A DNA stretch of 64,000 bases, taken from Caballeronia insecticola (lineage in GTDB: Bacteria; Pseudomonadota; Gammaproteobacteria; Burkholderiales; Burkholderiaceae). Of the stretch, positions 28,699-39,092 are shown piece by piece. A program made the position numbers and the translations under genes. How positions within the stretch are numbered: position 1 is the first letter of the stretch; every line of letters begins with the position of its first letter. The stretch lies in contig NC_021287.1 of assembly GCF_000402035.1 (NCBI RefSeq), forward strand, positions 682,001 through 746,000. The letters run 5' to 3'. The notes under the pieces were generated by a model, which saw nothing but the letters and a program-made list of their open reading frames with translations, ran no database searches and was not told where the DNA came from.

Positions 28699-31600
28699 TC
28701 ACCCCGTATTGCGCAACCCCGCTGCAATCCCGTTGATCGTCAGGTGAATGCCGCGCCGCAGCCGCACGTTCTGATCGCCTGCGCGGTGGCGCTTCAACAG
28801 CTCCACCTGCAAGTGATTGAGCGGATCGAGATACGGGAAGCGGTTCTTGATCGAGCGCGCGAGCAGCGGATTGTCCGCGAGACGCTCGCCCTTGCCGGTG
28901 ATTTCGGCGAGCACGTCGCAAGTGCGTCCGTGTTCCGCGACGATGCGATCGAATACCCGCTTGCGCAGCTTCTTGTCGGTGACGAGCTGCGCATAGCGGG
29001 ACGCGACGGCCAGATCGGTCTTCGCCAGCACCATGTCCATGTTCGACAGCAGGTTCTTGAAGAACGGCCACGTCTTGTTCATCTTGCGCAGCGTGGCCAG
29101 CCGCTTCGCGCGTTCTTCCTCCGAGCCGGGCGCGTCGAGCCATGCCGTCACCGCGCTGCCGAAGCCGTACCAGCCCGTGAGCAGCAGACGGCACTGGCCC
29201 CACGAAAAGCCCCACGGAATCGCGCGCAGGTCTTCGATCTTGCGCTGCTTCGGATCCTGCAGCTTGCGCGACGCCGGCCGGCTGCCGATGTTCAGTTCCG
29301 CGATTTCCGCGATCGGCGTGGACGAGAAGAAGTAGTCGGTGAAGCCGGGCGTTTCATAGACGAGCGCGCGGTAAGCGGCCATCGCGCCGTCGGACAGCGC
29401 CTGCATGACTTCCTCGAATTGCGGCAGTTGCGCGGGCGCGTTCTCGTGCGGCAGCAGCGAGGCTTCCAGCGTCGCCGCGACGACGGTTTCCAGATTGCGC
29501 CGGCCGATTTCCGGATTGCCGAACTTGCTCGCGATCACTTCGCCTTGCTCGGTCAGGCGAATCTGCCCGTCAACGGTGCCGGGCGGCTGCGACAGGATCG
29601 CCTGATAGGTCGGGCCGCCGCCGCGTCCTACCGTGCCGCCGCGGCCGTGGAACAGGCGCAGCGTCGTGCCGCGTTCCTTGAACAGCGCGACGAGCGCCAG
29701 CTCCGCGCGATACAACTCCCAGTTCGACGTCAGGAAGCCGCCGTCCTTGTTGCTGTCCGAATAGCCGAGCATGACTTCCTGCTCGTTGCCCTGATTCTCG
29801 ACCAGTTGATCGATGCCCGGCAGCGCAAAGAACTCGCCCATGATGACGGGCGCATTGCGCAAGTCGGCAATGGTCTCGAACAGCGGAATCACCATGAGCC
29901 CGTCGCGCGCGGGATCGTCCTTGGCGCCGACGCAGCCTTGCAGCACGCCGGTTTCCTTCTGCAGCAGCATTACTTCGAGCAGATCGCTGACGGTTTCCGT
30001 GTGCGAGATGATGTAGTTGCGCACCGCGCGCGCGCCGAACTTGCGGCGCGTTTCGCGCGCTTCTTCGAGCACGCCCAGCTCGCTCTTGGCGAGATCCGAA
30101 TACTCCGCGTACGGCAGACGCAGCGGGCGCGGCTGCGCCAGTTCCTTCAGCAGCACTGCGCGCTTTTCGTCTTCGGAAAGCGCGGCGTAATCGGCCACCA
30201 CGCCCGCGCGCGCGAGCAGTTCGGCGACGACCGCTTCGTGAATATCCGAACTCTGCCGCAAGTCGATGCTGGCCAGATGGAAGCCGAACACTTCGGCGGC
30301 GCGCGCAAGCGGCGACAGGCGCAGCAGCGACAGCGACGCGCCATGATGCTCGGCGAGCGAATCGATCAGGACATGCAGATCGCGCGTGAACTCGGACGCG
30401 TCGGCGTAAGGCGTTGCGCGGATCGGCGCGGCGCCGCGTCCCGCGCTGCGCACGGTCACCGAGCCTTCGCCGAGCCGCACGCGGGCGCTTGCCGCGAGCC
30501 GCGTGTACATGCCGATGAGCGCGCGCCGGTAAGGCTCGTCCGTGCGATGCGGCGACTGATCCGGCGATGCATCGGCGAGTGCCTTCAGCGCGTCGCTCGA
30601 ACCGGCGAGCAGGTTCGACACGGACAGTTCCGCGCCGAGCATGTGCACCTGTTCGAGATAGTGTTCGAAGATCACGGTCGCCTGGCGCGTGATCGCGGTT
30701 TCGAGTGTTTCCGCCGTGACGTTCGGATTGCCGTCGCGGTCGCCGCCGATCCAGCTTCCCATCTGGAAGAACGGCGGCAGGCGCACGGGCAGGCCGTGCT
30801 CGGCGAGCGCGTTTTCGATGTCGGCGTAAAGCGCGGGAATCTCTTCGAGAAACGTGGCGCGATAGTAGGACAGCGCGTTCTCGATTTCATCGGCGACGGT
30901 CAGACGCGCGTCGCGCAGCATGCGCGTCTGCCAGAGCGACGTCACGCGCGCGCGCAGCACCGCTTCGTTGCGGGCGCGTTCGCGGGCGGTCAATTCCTGA
31001 TCGCGCTCGGCGAGCAAACGGGCGATGTCGTGCTGCGCGTCGAGAATGCTCTTGCGCGACACTTCGGTCGGGTGCGCGGTGAGCACGGGCACAATCAGCG
31101 CATCGCCGAAAAAATTCTCCAGCAGCTTGCGCGTCGCGCTGATGTTCTTCTGCTCGCGCATGCGTTCGATCGCATACGCGATGGTGCCCGGCTGCGTCAC
31201 GGAACCGGCGAGCGCGTGAATGCGCCGGCGGCGATTGTGATGCCGGTCCTCGGCAATATTGGCCAGATGCGAGAAGTAGCTGAACGCGCGCACCACCGAC
31301 ACCGTCTGTTCCGGCGACAGCGCCCGCAGCTTTTTTTCGAGCGTCTGCGCGGCTTCGCTGTCGTCTTCGCGGCGAAATTTCACGGCCGTCTGACGAATAG
31401 CTTCGACGACATCGAACACCGCGTCGCCTTCCTGTTCGCGCAGCACGTCGCCGAGCAGGCGGCCGAGATAGCGGATGTCTTCGAAGAGCGGGCGGTCCTT
31501 GTCGTCGCGCGTGCGGCTCGACGGCTTCGCGCTCGCGGCGCCGTTCACGCGCGGCAAGGCGGCTTTCGGCTTGATGCCGTTCGCTTTGACCGCGGCCTTG

Positions 31601-31785
31601 ACCGCAGTCTTGACCGTGGTCTTGACGACGGGCCGGGCCTTCGGCGCGACGGCCGCTTTCGATGCCTTTGCGGCCGTGGCGGCCTTCGTGACGATAGGCG
31701 ACGACGCCGCGACGGGCGCGTCGGAGGACGACTGGGGCAATGCGGCGTGGCGGCGCGCGGGGCGTGCCGATGCAGAAGACGTCAC
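28699..31785 (-). CDS. ppc: Phosphoenolpyruvate carboxylase
   Basis: PPC forms oxaloacetate from PEP and bicarbonate to refill the citric acid cycle. Catalytic motifs are clear: VLTAHPTEV (catalytic His), [14 protein letters not shown] (glycine loop), [10 protein letters not shown] and the C-terminal NTG. The conserved enzyme starts near residue 96 ([18 protein letters not shown]). Before it lies an unusual 95-residue tail rich in Ala, Lys, Val and Pro with four V-K-(A/T)-(A/T) repeats, encoded by tandem 12-nt units at 31586-31633. Total length 1028 against about 880-930 in most bacteria. The internal start for the core could not be excluded, but the tail is in frame from a good ATG. Confidence 0.95.
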   Translation of the reverse strand: MTSSASARPARRHAALPQSSSDAPVAASSPIVTKAATAAKASKAAVAPKARPVVKTTVKTAVKAAVKANGIKPKAALPRVNGAASAKPSSRTRDDKDRPLFEDIRYLGRLLGDVLREQEGDAVFDVVEAIRQTAVKFRREDDSEAAQTLEKKLRALSPEQTVSVVRAFSYFSHLANIAEDRHHNRRRRIHALAGSVTQPGTIAYAIERMREQKNISATRKLLENFFGDALIVPVLTAHPTEVSRKSILDAQHDIARLLAERDQELTARERARNEAVLRARVTSLWQTRMLRDARLTVADEIENALSYYRATFLEEIPALYADIENALAEHGLPVRLPPFFQMGSWIGGDRDGNPNVTAETLETAITRQATVIFEHYLEQVHMLGAELSVSNLLAGSSDALKALADASPDQSPHRTDEPYRRALIGMYTRLAASARVRLGEGSVTVRSAGRGAAPIRATPYADASEFTRDLHVLIDSLAEHHGASLSLLRLSPLARAAEVFGFHLASIDLRQSSDIHEAVVAELLARAGVVADYAALSEDEKRAVLLKELAQPRPLRLPYAEYSDLAKSELGVLEEARETRRKFGARAVRNYIISHTETVSDLLEVMLLQKETGVLQGCVGAKDDPARDGLMVIPLFETIADLRNAPVIMGEFFALPGIDQLVENQGNEQEVMLGYSDSNKDGGFLTSNWELYRAELALVALFKERGTTLRLFHGRGGTVGRGGGPTYQAILSQPPGTVDGQIRLTEQGEVIASKFGNPEIGRRNLETVVAATLEASLLPHENAPAQLPQFEEVMQALSDGAMAAYRALVYETPGFTDYFFSSTPIAEIAELNIGSRPASRKLQDPKQRKIEDLRAIPWGFSWGQCRLLLTGWYGFGSAVTAWLDAPGSEEERAKRLATLRKMNKTWPFFKNLLSNMDMVLAKTDLAVASRYAQLVTDKKLRKRVFDRIVAEHGRTCDVLAEITGKGERLADNPLLARSIKNRFPYLDPLNHLQVELLKRHRAGDQNVRLRRGIHLTINGIAAGLRNTG

Positions 31786-32125
31786 GTTGAGTTCCTCTCA
31801 GAAGCTGCGAAGCCAAAGACACATGAACGTGACGCGGCGGCTTGCGGGAAGCGCCGCATCCTGCAGGAGAACGCCCGCCGTGGTGAACGGTCGTGCGTCG
31901 AATCGGCGACAGCATGCCGCAGCGTTTCTGGCGCCCGGAAACGTAGACTCGCGCACGTCGCGGCTGGCGCCGCCGTTCACGTCGATTCACACGCACCGCG
32001 GACGCCCTGAAAGGCGCATCGGACAAGGCTCTCGCGCGCTGCCCGTCGATCAGTGGACCAAGGCGTGCGTGCTACCATTGTTCGCTAATGTCTATTCATC
32101 CATCCCGTCATTCGATCGAGCATCA
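31786..32125. other. Intergenic region between divergent ppc and hemC
   Basis: About 340 bases with no convincing gene. It must carry the ppc and hemC promoters. CTACCATTGTTCGCTAATG near 32070-32088 is AT-richer and could hold the hemC -10, but no -35 is clear. The in-frame extension of the hemC frame through here is a GC-rich artefact. Confidence 0.45.
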
Positions 32126-33133
32126 ATGAATTCCGAGACGCATTCGACGACACCGCCCGCGAGCCTCACCATTGTTTCGCGGGAAAGCCGGCTTGCCATG
32201 TGGCAGGCCGAGCATGTGCGGTGTGCGCTGCACAAATTATATCCATCTTGCGACGTGAAAATCCTCGGAATGACAACACGCGGCGATCAGATTCTCGATC
32301 GCACGTTGTCGAAGGTCGGCGGCAAGGGCCTTTTCGTGAAGGAACTGGAAGCCGCGCTCGCCGACGGCCGCGCCGATCTCGCCGTGCATTCGCTGAAAGA
32401 CGTGCCGATGGAACTGCCCGAGGGCTTTGCGCTCGGCGCCATTCTCGCGCGCGAAGATCCGTGCGATGCGTTCGTCTCGCCGCACTATGAATCGCTCGAC
32501 GCGCTGCCTGTGGGAAGCGTGGTCGGTACTTCGAGTCTGCGTCGCGAAGCGATGATCCGCGCGCGCTTTTCTCATCTCGACGTGCGTCCGTTGCGCGGCA
32601 ATCTCGATACGCGTCTTGCCAAGCTCGATCGCGGCGAGTACGCGGCGATCATTCTCGCGGCTGCCGGTCTGAAGCGGCTCGGGCTCGAGGCGCGCATCCG
32701 CGCGCGACTCGAACCGGCGCAGAGTCTGCCGGCGGCGGGGCAGGGCGCGCTCGGCATCGAAATTCGCGCGGACCGCGCCGACATCGCCGCCTGGCTCGCG
32801 CCGATGCACGACGAAAAAACCGCGCTCGCCGTCGAAGCGGAACGCGCGGTGTCGCGCGCGCTCGGTGGCAGTTGCGAAGTGCCGCTCGCCGCTTTCGCCG
32901 AATGGCGCGGCGACGCGCTGCATCTGCGCGGCGCGGTATCGATGCCCGACGGCCAGCGCGTGCTGCGCGCGGAAGAAGCCGTGCGCACGCCCGATCTCGC
33001 CGGGGCGCTCGCGCTCGGCAAGCGTGTGTCGGCCGACCTCGCGGCGCAGGGCGCGATGGACATCGTGAACACGCTCAGCACGATGCCCCGCGGCGACGGC
33101 CCGAACACCGCGCCTTCGGGGCCCGCATCCTGA
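32126..33133 (+). CDS. hemC: Hydroxymethylbilane synthase (porphobilinogen deaminase)
   Basis: HemC joins four porphobilinogen units to hydroxymethylbilane in heme synthesis. The 335-residue protein has [62 protein letters not shown] and the dipyrromethane-cofactor cysteine in [13 protein letters not shown]. It starts at [27 protein letters not shown]; the frame extends far upstream but this is the first ATG near the conserved start. Its TGA overlaps the hemDX ATG by one base (TGATG), which couples translation. Confidence 0.95.
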   Translation: MNSETHSTTPPASLTIVSRESRLAMWQAEHVRCALHKLYPSCDVKILGMTTRGDQILDRTLSKVGGKGLFVKELEAALADGRADLAVHSLKDVPMELPEGFALGAILAREDPCDAFVSPHYESLDALPVGSVVGTSSLRREAMIRARFSHLDVRPLRGNLDTRLAKLDRGEYAAIILAAAGLKRLGLEARIRARLEPAQSLPAAGQGALGIEIRADRADIAAWLAPMHDEKTALAVEAERAVSRALGGSCEVPLAAFAEWRGDALHLRGAVSMPDGQRVLRAEEAVRTPDLAGALALGKRVSADLAAQGAMDIVNTLSTMPRGDGPNTAPSGPAS

Positions 33134-35247
33134 TGGCGAGCGAACGCCGCGCCACCATCGTCATTACGCGTCCGGCCGGACAGTCGTCCGCGCTGCTCGC
33201 GCTGCTCGCCAGCGCCGGGTTCGACACGCTGGAATTTCCGCTCATCGATATCGCGCCCGTCGCCGACGATGCCCCGCTGCGCGCCGCGCTCGACGAGCTG
33301 TTTCTGCCACCCGACGCACCTGCGCGCTATGCGCTCGTCGTGTTCGTGTCGCCGAATGCGATCGATCATGCGTTCAGCCGGCTCGGCGCACCGTGGCCCG
33401 CGGATCTGCCGGTTGCGGCCGTCGGTCCGGGATCGGTCGCGGCGCTCGCGCGGCAGGGCGTGCATGCGCCGTCGCATCGCGTGATCAGTCCGTCGACGGA
33501 ATCGGCCGATCCGCGCTTCGATTCGGAGGCGCTTTTTAGCGCGATCGAAGCGCACTTCGGCGCGCAGGGCCTCGACGGCAAGCGCGTGCTGATCGTGCGC
33601 GGCGACGGCGGCCGCGAATGGCTCGCCGAACGCCTCACGCAGGCGGGCGCGCGCGTGGAGAAGGCCGCGGCGTACCGGCGCGTGCTGCCCGAACCGTCGA
33701 TGCAGAAGTGGGAGCGCATCCACGCGCTGCTCGCCGACGCGCCCGGAGGCCGGCACGCGTGGCTGCTGACGAGTTCCGAAGGCGTGCGCAATCTCGACGA
33801 ACTCGCGCACGAACATCTCACCGCCGACGAAATCGTGCTGCTCAAGCGCACGCCGCTCGTCTGCCCGCACCCGCGCATCGCCGAAGCCGCGCGGGGAGCG
33901 GGTTTTGATAGGATTACGGTGTCCGGCGCGGGCGACGAACGCATCGCGCAATCGCTGGAAGCGGCGTTTCCATCAGACCCGGCGGGCGCGTCCGCTCAGG
34001 CGCATGCTGCAAGCGCTTCGAATGCCGACGCACACGCGAGCGCAGCGCCTTCGCCATCCGCGCCGACGGACGCCAACCCGGCCATCGCGCCGGCCCCTCA
34101 ACCGGCCCATCACACGGCTCAATCACGCATGACTGATTCGAACGATTCCAAGAAAGCTTCACCTCAGCCGAACGTGACACCGCCCCTGCCGCCGAACACG
34201 CCCTTCACGCCTTTTGAGCAGCAGAAACGTTCAGGCAATGTGGGCATCGTGTTGCTGTGGCTCGTCATCGTCGTTCTGGCGGTGGCGGCGGGCGCGGGCG
34301 CCTTCGTCCTGAACCGCAAGTTCGATCGCGCCGATACGCAGATGTCGCAGCGTCTCGCCCAGGCCGACGAACAGAGCGCTGATCTGCGCGCCAAGGCCGA
34401 TCAGGCCGCGAGCGCAACCACCGCGCTCAGTACGCAGATCATCCAGTTGCAAGGCAAGCTCGCCGATGCCGAAACGCACAGTCAGGCGCTGCAGCAGCAG
34501 TATCAGGACCTCGCGGCCAATCGCGACGACTGGACCGTCGCTGAAGTCGAGCAGATTCTGTCGAGCGCGAGCCAGCAGTTGCAATTGACCGGCAACGTGC
34601 AACTGGCGCTCTTCGCGCTGCAAAGCGCCGACACGCGTCTCGCCGCGACCACCGGCCCGCAGGTCGTGGCGATCCGCAAGGCGATCGCGCTCGACATCGA
34701 CAAGCTGAAGGCAACGCCGACCACCGATCTCTCCGGACTCGCCATCAAGCTTGACACCGCCATCGACCAGATCGACCAGTTGCCGCTCGCCGGCGAAGCG
34801 CCGATCGCGCCCGCCCACGCACAGGCTGCGGCGCCGGCGAACAGCGCGTCGATTGCGGCGGCCACCGGCGAGCCGCGCTGGAAAGTGCTGTGGCGTCAGA
34901 TCACGAGCGGCATCGGGCAGCAGTTGTCGAGCCTCGTGTCGGTGCGGCGCATCGACAACGCCGACGCCATGCTCACGTCGCCCGATCAGGGTTATTTCGT
35001 GCGCGAGAACGTGAAGCTGCGTTTGCTGTCCGCGCGCCTGTCGCTGCTCTCGCGCAGCGAGCCGACGCTCAAATCCGACCTGCACGCCGCCGACGCCGCG
35101 CTCGCGCGTTATTTCGATCCGGCGTCGAAGAAAGTGCAGGCCGTGCGCGATCTCGTGAAGCAGGTCGATCAGGCGTCGTTCGCCGTCGCCGTGCCGAACC
35201 TGAACGGCAGTCTCGCCGTCGTCCATCAGTTCAAGCGAGGCGGATGA
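33133..35247 (+). CDS. hemDX: Fused uroporphyrinogen-III synthase and HemX membrane protein
   Basis: One 704-residue frame joins two proteins usually separate. Residues 1-280 are HemD, which closes hydroxymethylbilane to uroporphyrinogen III (ITRPAGQSSALLALL..., VFVSPNAIDHAF, VGPGSVAALARQGV, RGDGGREWLAERL, LTSSEGVRNL). Residues 285-335 are an Ala/Pro-rich linker. From about 336, beginning MTDSNDSKK, is HemX: a membrane helix (VGIVLLWLVIVVLAVAAGAGAF) then a long coiled coil and helical periplasmic domain (WTVAEVEQILSSASQQLQL). An internal start at the MTDSND Met could make HemX alone. hemY overlaps its end. Confidence 0.92.
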   Translation: MASERRATIVITRPAGQSSALLALLASAGFDTLEFPLIDIAPVADDAPLRAALDELFLPPDAPARYALVVFVSPNAIDHAFSRLGAPWPADLPVAAVGPGSVAALARQGVHAPSHRVISPSTESADPRFDSEALFSAIEAHFGAQGLDGKRVLIVRGDGGREWLAERLTQAGARVEKAAAYRRVLPEPSMQKWERIHALLADAPGGRHAWLLTSSEGVRNLDELAHEHLTADEIVLLKRTPLVCPHPRIAEAARGAGFDRITVSGAGDERIAQSLEAAFPSDPAGASAQAHAASASNADAHASAAPSPSAPTDANPAIAPAPQPAHHTAQSRMTDSNDSKKASPQPNVTPPLPPNTPFTPFEQQKRSGNVGIVLLWLVIVVLAVAAGAGAFVLNRKFDRADTQMSQRLAQADEQSADLRAKADQAASATTALSTQIIQLQGKLADAETHSQALQQQYQDLAANRDDWTVAEVEQILSSASQQLQLTGNVQLALFALQSADTRLAATTGPQVVAIRKAIALDIDKLKATPTTDLSGLAIKLDTAIDQIDQLPLAGEAPIAPAHAQAAAPANSASIAAATGEPRWKVLWRQITSGIGQQLSSLVSVRRIDNADAMLTSPDQGYFVRENVKLRLLSARLSLLSRSEPTLKSDLHAADAALARYFDPASKKVQAVRDLVKQVDQASFAVAVPNLNGSLAVVHQFKRGG

Positions 35248-36440
35248 TGACGATTCGTGGACTCATCTGGCTTGCGCTGCTGTTCGCCGTCGCGGCGATC
35301 GTCGCGACGGTCGGCGGCTTCAACGGCGGGCAGATTCTGCTGGTGCTGCCGCCGTATCGCGTGGATATGTCGCTGAATCTGTTCGTCGTGGCGCTCGTGG
35401 TGCTGTTCATCGCGCTGTACGCGCTGATTCGCTCGGTGCGCGGCGTGTGGAAGATGCCGCAGCGCGTCGCCGCGTATCGCGCGCGCAGCAAGCTTGCCAA
35501 GGCGAACGCGGCATTGCGCGACGCGCTTGGGCATCTGTACGCCGGGCGCTTCTCGAAGGCCGAAAAGGCCGCGCGCGACGCGCTCGCCGTTGCCGACAAC
35601 CGGGGCGCGGCCGGGCTGATCGGCGCGAACGCGGCGCATCGTTTGCACGAATACGCGCGTCGTGACGAATGGCTCGCGCAGATTTCCGGCGCCGACTGGC
35701 AGGACGCACGCCTGATGGCCACGGCCGACATGCGCGCCGATGGCCGCGACGCAGACGGCGCACTCGTCGCGCTCACCGAAATTCAGGCGCAGGGCGGACG
35801 GCGCATCCACGCGCAGCAGATCGCGTTGCGCGCCCAGCAGCAACTGAAGAACTGGAGCGAAGTGCTCAAGCTCGTGCGCATGCTGGAGAAGCGCGAGGCG
35901 CTGCATCCGGCGGTCGCGGTGCGGCTGCGGCAGGTCGCAGCCGAGAATCTGCTGCGCGACCGTCGCCATAATCCGGATGCGCTGCTGGAACTGTGGCAGT
36001 CGCTATCGGCGACCGAGCGCCAGTCGCCGCGACTCGCCGATCTCGCCGCCGAACTGCTGATCGCGCTCGACCGTCGCGCGGAGGCGAGGAAGATCGTCGA
36101 AGATGCGCTCGCCCATAACTGGGACGCGCGGCTGTTGCGGCGCTATCCGGACTGCATCGTCGGCGGGGATGCTTTCCCGCTGATCCAGCGCGCCGAAGCG
36201 TGGCAGAAGGAGCGCACCGAAGATGCCGATCTGCTCTTCACGCTCGGGCGGCTGTGCCTGCACCAGCAGTTGTGGGGCAAGGCGCAGGCGTTCCTCGAAG
36301 CGGCGCTCAAACTCGCCGACAACGAACCGCTCAAGATCCGCACGCATCGGGCGCTCGCGCGCCTGCACGAGCAACTCGGCGACACCGAGAAGGCCGCGGA
36401 ACACTATCGCGCGAGCGCGCTGGCGATGAACGTCGTCTGA
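35244..36440 (+). CDS. hemY: Heme biosynthesis-associated TPR protein HemY
   Basis: A 398-residue inner-membrane protein of the enterobacterial-type HemY family, whose exact role in heme synthesis is unsettled; it is not the Gram-positive coproporphyrinogen oxidase. Two membrane helices lie at residues 4-22 (IRGLIWLALLFAVAAIVATV) and 41-63, followed by a TPR-like helical domain (AKANAALRDALGHLYAGRFSKAEKAARDAL). It starts at ATGATGA, four bases before the hemDX stop ends, so it is translationally coupled. hemC-hemDX-hemY is one operon ending at the 36476 terminator. Confidence 0.92.
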   Translation: MMTIRGLIWLALLFAVAAIVATVGGFNGGQILLVLPPYRVDMSLNLFVVALVVLFIALYALIRSVRGVWKMPQRVAAYRARSKLAKANAALRDALGHLYAGRFSKAEKAARDALAVADNRGAAGLIGANAAHRLHEYARRDEWLAQISGADWQDARLMATADMRADGRDADGALVALTEIQAQGGRRIHAQQIALRAQQQLKNWSEVLKLVRMLEKREALHPAVAVRLRQVAAENLLRDRRHNPDALLELWQSLSATERQSPRLADLAAELLIALDRRAEARKIVEDALAHNWDARLLRRYPDCIVGGDAFPLIQRAEAWQKERTEDADLLFTLGRLCLHQQLWGKAQAFLEAALKLADNEPLKIRTHRALARLHEQLGDTEKAAEHYRASALAMNVV

Positions 36441-36475
36441 TCCGCGCGACGCGCGACGCACGAAAGGCCGGCACC

Positions 36476-36509
36476 AGCCGCATGAGCCGAACGCTCATGC
36501 GGCTTTTTT
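36476..36509 (+). terminator. Terminator of the hem operon
   Basis: AGCCGCATGAGC pairs perfectly with GCTCATGCGGCT (12 bp, 5-nt loop) and runs into TTTTTT. Confidence 0.9.
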
Positions 36510-36633
36510 GTGTTCTGACGATAGCGCCTGCCTGTACGCCAGCGCACGTCCCGAGTGTGGGCGATGTGGTCTAGTTTTCGTTTTGCCGGATCGCTTGGCG
36601 GCGCCGACCGGCATCCACGAAAAGGAGGCGGAC

Positions 36634-37863
36634 GTGAAACCAGGTTTGCGCGGGTTGATCGGCGCGGCGCTCGTCGTTTTTTTGTCGTGGCCCGATACGT
36701 CGCATTATTTCGCTCAGGAATTCGGCAGCGACGCGCCGTGGACCGGCACGTGGTCGACCGCGCCCGCCGTCACGCCCGATGCCGGCTTCGACAATCAGAC
36801 GATTCGTCACATCGTGCACACGAGCATCGGCGGCACGGCGGCGCGGCTCAAGTTCTCGAACCTGTACGGCACCCAGCCGCTCACGATCGGCGACGTGCAC
36901 ATCGCGCGGCGTTCGCGCGGCGCGGCCACGATCGCCGGCACGGATCAGCCGGTCACGTTCGGCGGCCAGCCCTACGTGACCATTCCGGCAGGCGGCGCCA
37001 TACAGAGCGATGCCATCGCGTTTCAGGTGCCCGCGCTCGCCGATATCGCGGTGAGCTTCCACATTCCGTCGAAGACGCCGCCGAATTCGACCGGCCACAT
37101 CGACGGCATGCAGGACGTCTACATCGCTCCCGGCGATGTCAGCGGCGACCCCGCGTTCACGGGCGGCGTCGCGAATGCGGCGGGCGGGCAGTCCTACTAT
37201 TTCCTCACCAATCTCGACGTGATGAACGCCGCCGCGACGGGCGCGGTGGTCGCGTTCGGCGCGTCGATCACCGACGGCGTGGCGTCCACGCCCAACACGA
37301 ATGGCCGCTGGCCGAACCTGCTCGCGAACCGCCTGGCGCGCGCGGGGATGACGGTCGGCGTGCTGAATCAGGGCATCAGCGGCAACGATTTATTTACGAA
37401 CGCGTCGGGCCAGGCCGGGCTCGCACGCTTCAGGCGCGACGTGCTCAGGCAGGCGAACGTGAAGTGGGTGATCATCTCCGACGACGCCGTGAACAATCTG
37501 ATCAGCGGCAATCCGCCGGGTTTTCGGCAACTCGCCGGCGCGTACCGGCAACTGGTGAGACAGGCGAAGGAGGCGAAGATCGGCGTGATTTGCTCGACGC
37601 TGACGCCGTTCGAGGGCGTCGCCGAATGGTCACCCGCCATCGAGCACACACGCGAGGACATCAACGCGTTTCTGCGCGATCGCGACAGGAGTGGTTGCGA
37701 CGCGGTGCTCGATCAGGCCGAAGCGCTCGGCGGGCAGAGTGCGTTTGCGTCGGCGTATAACAGCGGCGACAGCCTGCATCCGAACGAGGCGGGTCTACAG
37801 GCAATCGCCGATGCAATCGATCTCGACTGGTTCGTCGCGCCGCCGCCGAGCGATTTGCAGTGA
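36634..37863 (+). CDS. Secreted SGNH/GDSL-family hydrolase
   Basis: A 409-residue esterase-type protein with a predicted signal peptide (GLRGLIGAALVVFLSW). The N-terminal half (about residues 35-170, WTGTWSTAPAVTP...) is the carbohydrate-esterase-like jelly-roll domain that precedes many SGNH domains. The nucleophile Ser is in VVAFGASITDG, the Gly/Asn blocks follow (NQGISGND, and an Asp-Asp-Ala-Val-Asn-Asn-Leu segment), and the Asp-x-x-His pair is SGDSLHPNEAG. The start GTG 36634 is 5 nt after AAAGGAGG, better than any upstream ATG. Substrate unknown (esters of sugars or lipids are usual). Confidence 0.85.
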   Translation: MKPGLRGLIGAALVVFLSWPDTSHYFAQEFGSDAPWTGTWSTAPAVTPDAGFDNQTIRHIVHTSIGGTAARLKFSNLYGTQPLTIGDVHIARRSRGAATIAGTDQPVTFGGQPYVTIPAGGAIQSDAIAFQVPALADIAVSFHIPSKTPPNSTGHIDGMQDVYIAPGDVSGDPAFTGGVANAAGGQSYYFLTNLDVMNAAATGAVVAFGASITDGVASTPNTNGRWPNLLANRLARAGMTVGVLNQGISGNDLFTNASGQAGLARFRRDVLRQANVKWVIISDDAVNNLISGNPPGFRQLAGAYRQLVRQAKEAKIGVICSTLTPFEGVAEWSPAIEHTREDINAFLRDRDRSGCDAVLDQAEALGGQSAFASAYNSGDSLHPNEAGLQAIADAIDLDWFVAPPPSDLQ

Positions 37864-37919
37864 AATGTCGAGTTCAGCGTCGAACGTGAGCGGAAGACCG
37901 GGCGGCGAGAAGGAATCGA

Positions 37920-38243
37920 TCAGTACGTAGGCACAGCCGGATCGACCTGACGCGACCAGGCATCGATACCGCCGTACAGATTGAACGTCTGCTTGAAGCC
38001 GCGCGATTCCAGGAACATCGCGACCTGCGCGCTGCGTGCGCCGTGATGGCAGATGCAGACGATCTGCGCTTCGTCGTCGAGTTCTTCGCTGCGCGCGGGA
38101 ATCTCACGCATCGGAATCGACACGATGTTCTCCATCTTCGCCGTCTGGATTTCCCAGGGCTCGCGCACGTCGAGCAAAACGGGCGCGGGGCGCGAGGAAT
38201 CGGCAAGCCACGCGGCGAGTTCGGGTGCGGTCAGGTTTTGCAT
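37920..38243 (-). CDS. Rhodanese-like domain protein
   Basis: A single-domain 107-residue sulfurtransferase. The domain shows LLDVREPWEIQ, the active-site loop CICHHGARSAQVA with catalytic Cys, and GFKQTFNLYGGIDAW, all typical of rhodanese/GlpE-type domains. The ATG at 38243 begins MQNLTAPELAAWL. It is downstream of the pcm gene on the same strand (70 nt) and likely co-transcribed; the link is a common Burkholderia arrangement but the function is unclear. Confidence 0.92.
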   Translation of the reverse strand: MQNLTAPELAAWLADSSRPAPVLLDVREPWEIQTAKMENIVSIPMREIPARSEELDDEAQIVCICHHGARSAQVAMFLESRGFKQTFNLYGGIDAWSRQVDPAVPTY

Positions 38244-38313
38244 GAAATTCCCGGAAGAACGGTAACGCGCCGCCAGACGCATGCGACGATGCGCCCGGCA
38301 GCGGATAACAGAC

Positions 38314-38967
38314 TCAGAACCTGAAGTGCGACGGATGGACCGCGTTCTTCAGCGGCGCGACGAGCGTCTCGAAGACGTCCGACACGCGGAACTGCTTTTC
38401 ATCGACGCGCGTGATGATCTGCGCCTTCATGACCGGCGCGGCGCCGACGAACGCCGCGATGCGCCCGCCGATCTTCAGTTGCTCGAGCAATTCCTGCGGC
38501 ATGACCGGCAGTCCGCCCGACACGCAGATCACGTCGTAAGGCGCGGCGTCTTTCCAGCCGAGCGCGCCGTCGCCCGCGATGACTTCCGCGTTCGTCACGC
38601 CATTCGCCGAGAGATTCTGCTTCGCGAAAGCGGCGAGTTCCGGCGAGATTTCGATCGTGGTCACGTGGCGGCCGCGGTGCGCGAGCAGCGCCGCCATGTA
38701 ACCGGAACCCGCGCCGATTTCCAGCACCGTCTCGCCCTTGTGCACCGCCAGTTCCTGCAGGATGCGCGCCTCGACCCGCGGCGCCAGCATGCGCTCGCCG
38801 CCGGGCAGCGGCACTTCGAGATCCGCGAAAGCGATGTTGCGGTACGCGGCGGGAACGAAGTTCTCGCGCTTGACGATCGCGAGCAGGCTCAGGACGTCCT
38901 GGTCCAGCACGTCCCAGGGACGAATCTGTTGCTCGATCATGTTGAAACGCGCTTGCTCGATGTTCAT
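38314..38967 (-). CDS. pcm: Protein-L-isoaspartate O-methyltransferase family protein
   Basis: A 217-residue SAM-dependent methyltransferase of the PCMT family, which repairs isomerised aspartates in damaged proteins. Visible motifs are MIEQQIRPWDVLDQDVLSLL near the start, the SAM loop VLEIGAGSGYMAALLA, TIEISPELA and DVICVSGGLPVMP. The N terminus lacks the common longer helix, so the substrate may differ from classical Pcm. It begins at MNIEQARFNM; the frame extends far upstream without a good start. Confidence 0.88.
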   Translation of the reverse strand: MNIEQARFNMIEQQIRPWDVLDQDVLSLLAIVKRENFVPAAYRNIAFADLEVPLPGGERMLAPRVEARILQELAVHKGETVLEIGAGSGYMAALLAHRGRHVTTIEISPELAAFAKQNLSANGVTNAEVIAGDGALGWKDAAPYDVICVSGGLPVMPQELLEQLKIGGRIAAFVGAAPVMKAQIITRVDEKQFRVSDVFETLVAPLKNAVHPSHFRF

Positions 38968-39092
38968 GTTCTGTGTGCGTAGTGACGACCGAAGGCAGAC
39001 AGGCTGCGCGGCCGGATGCGGGGCGAGAAAACTACGAGATTGTAGCAAAAGGAGGCGTTTTCCCGCCCGTTTCGCCTCCCTTGCGTTGGTGG

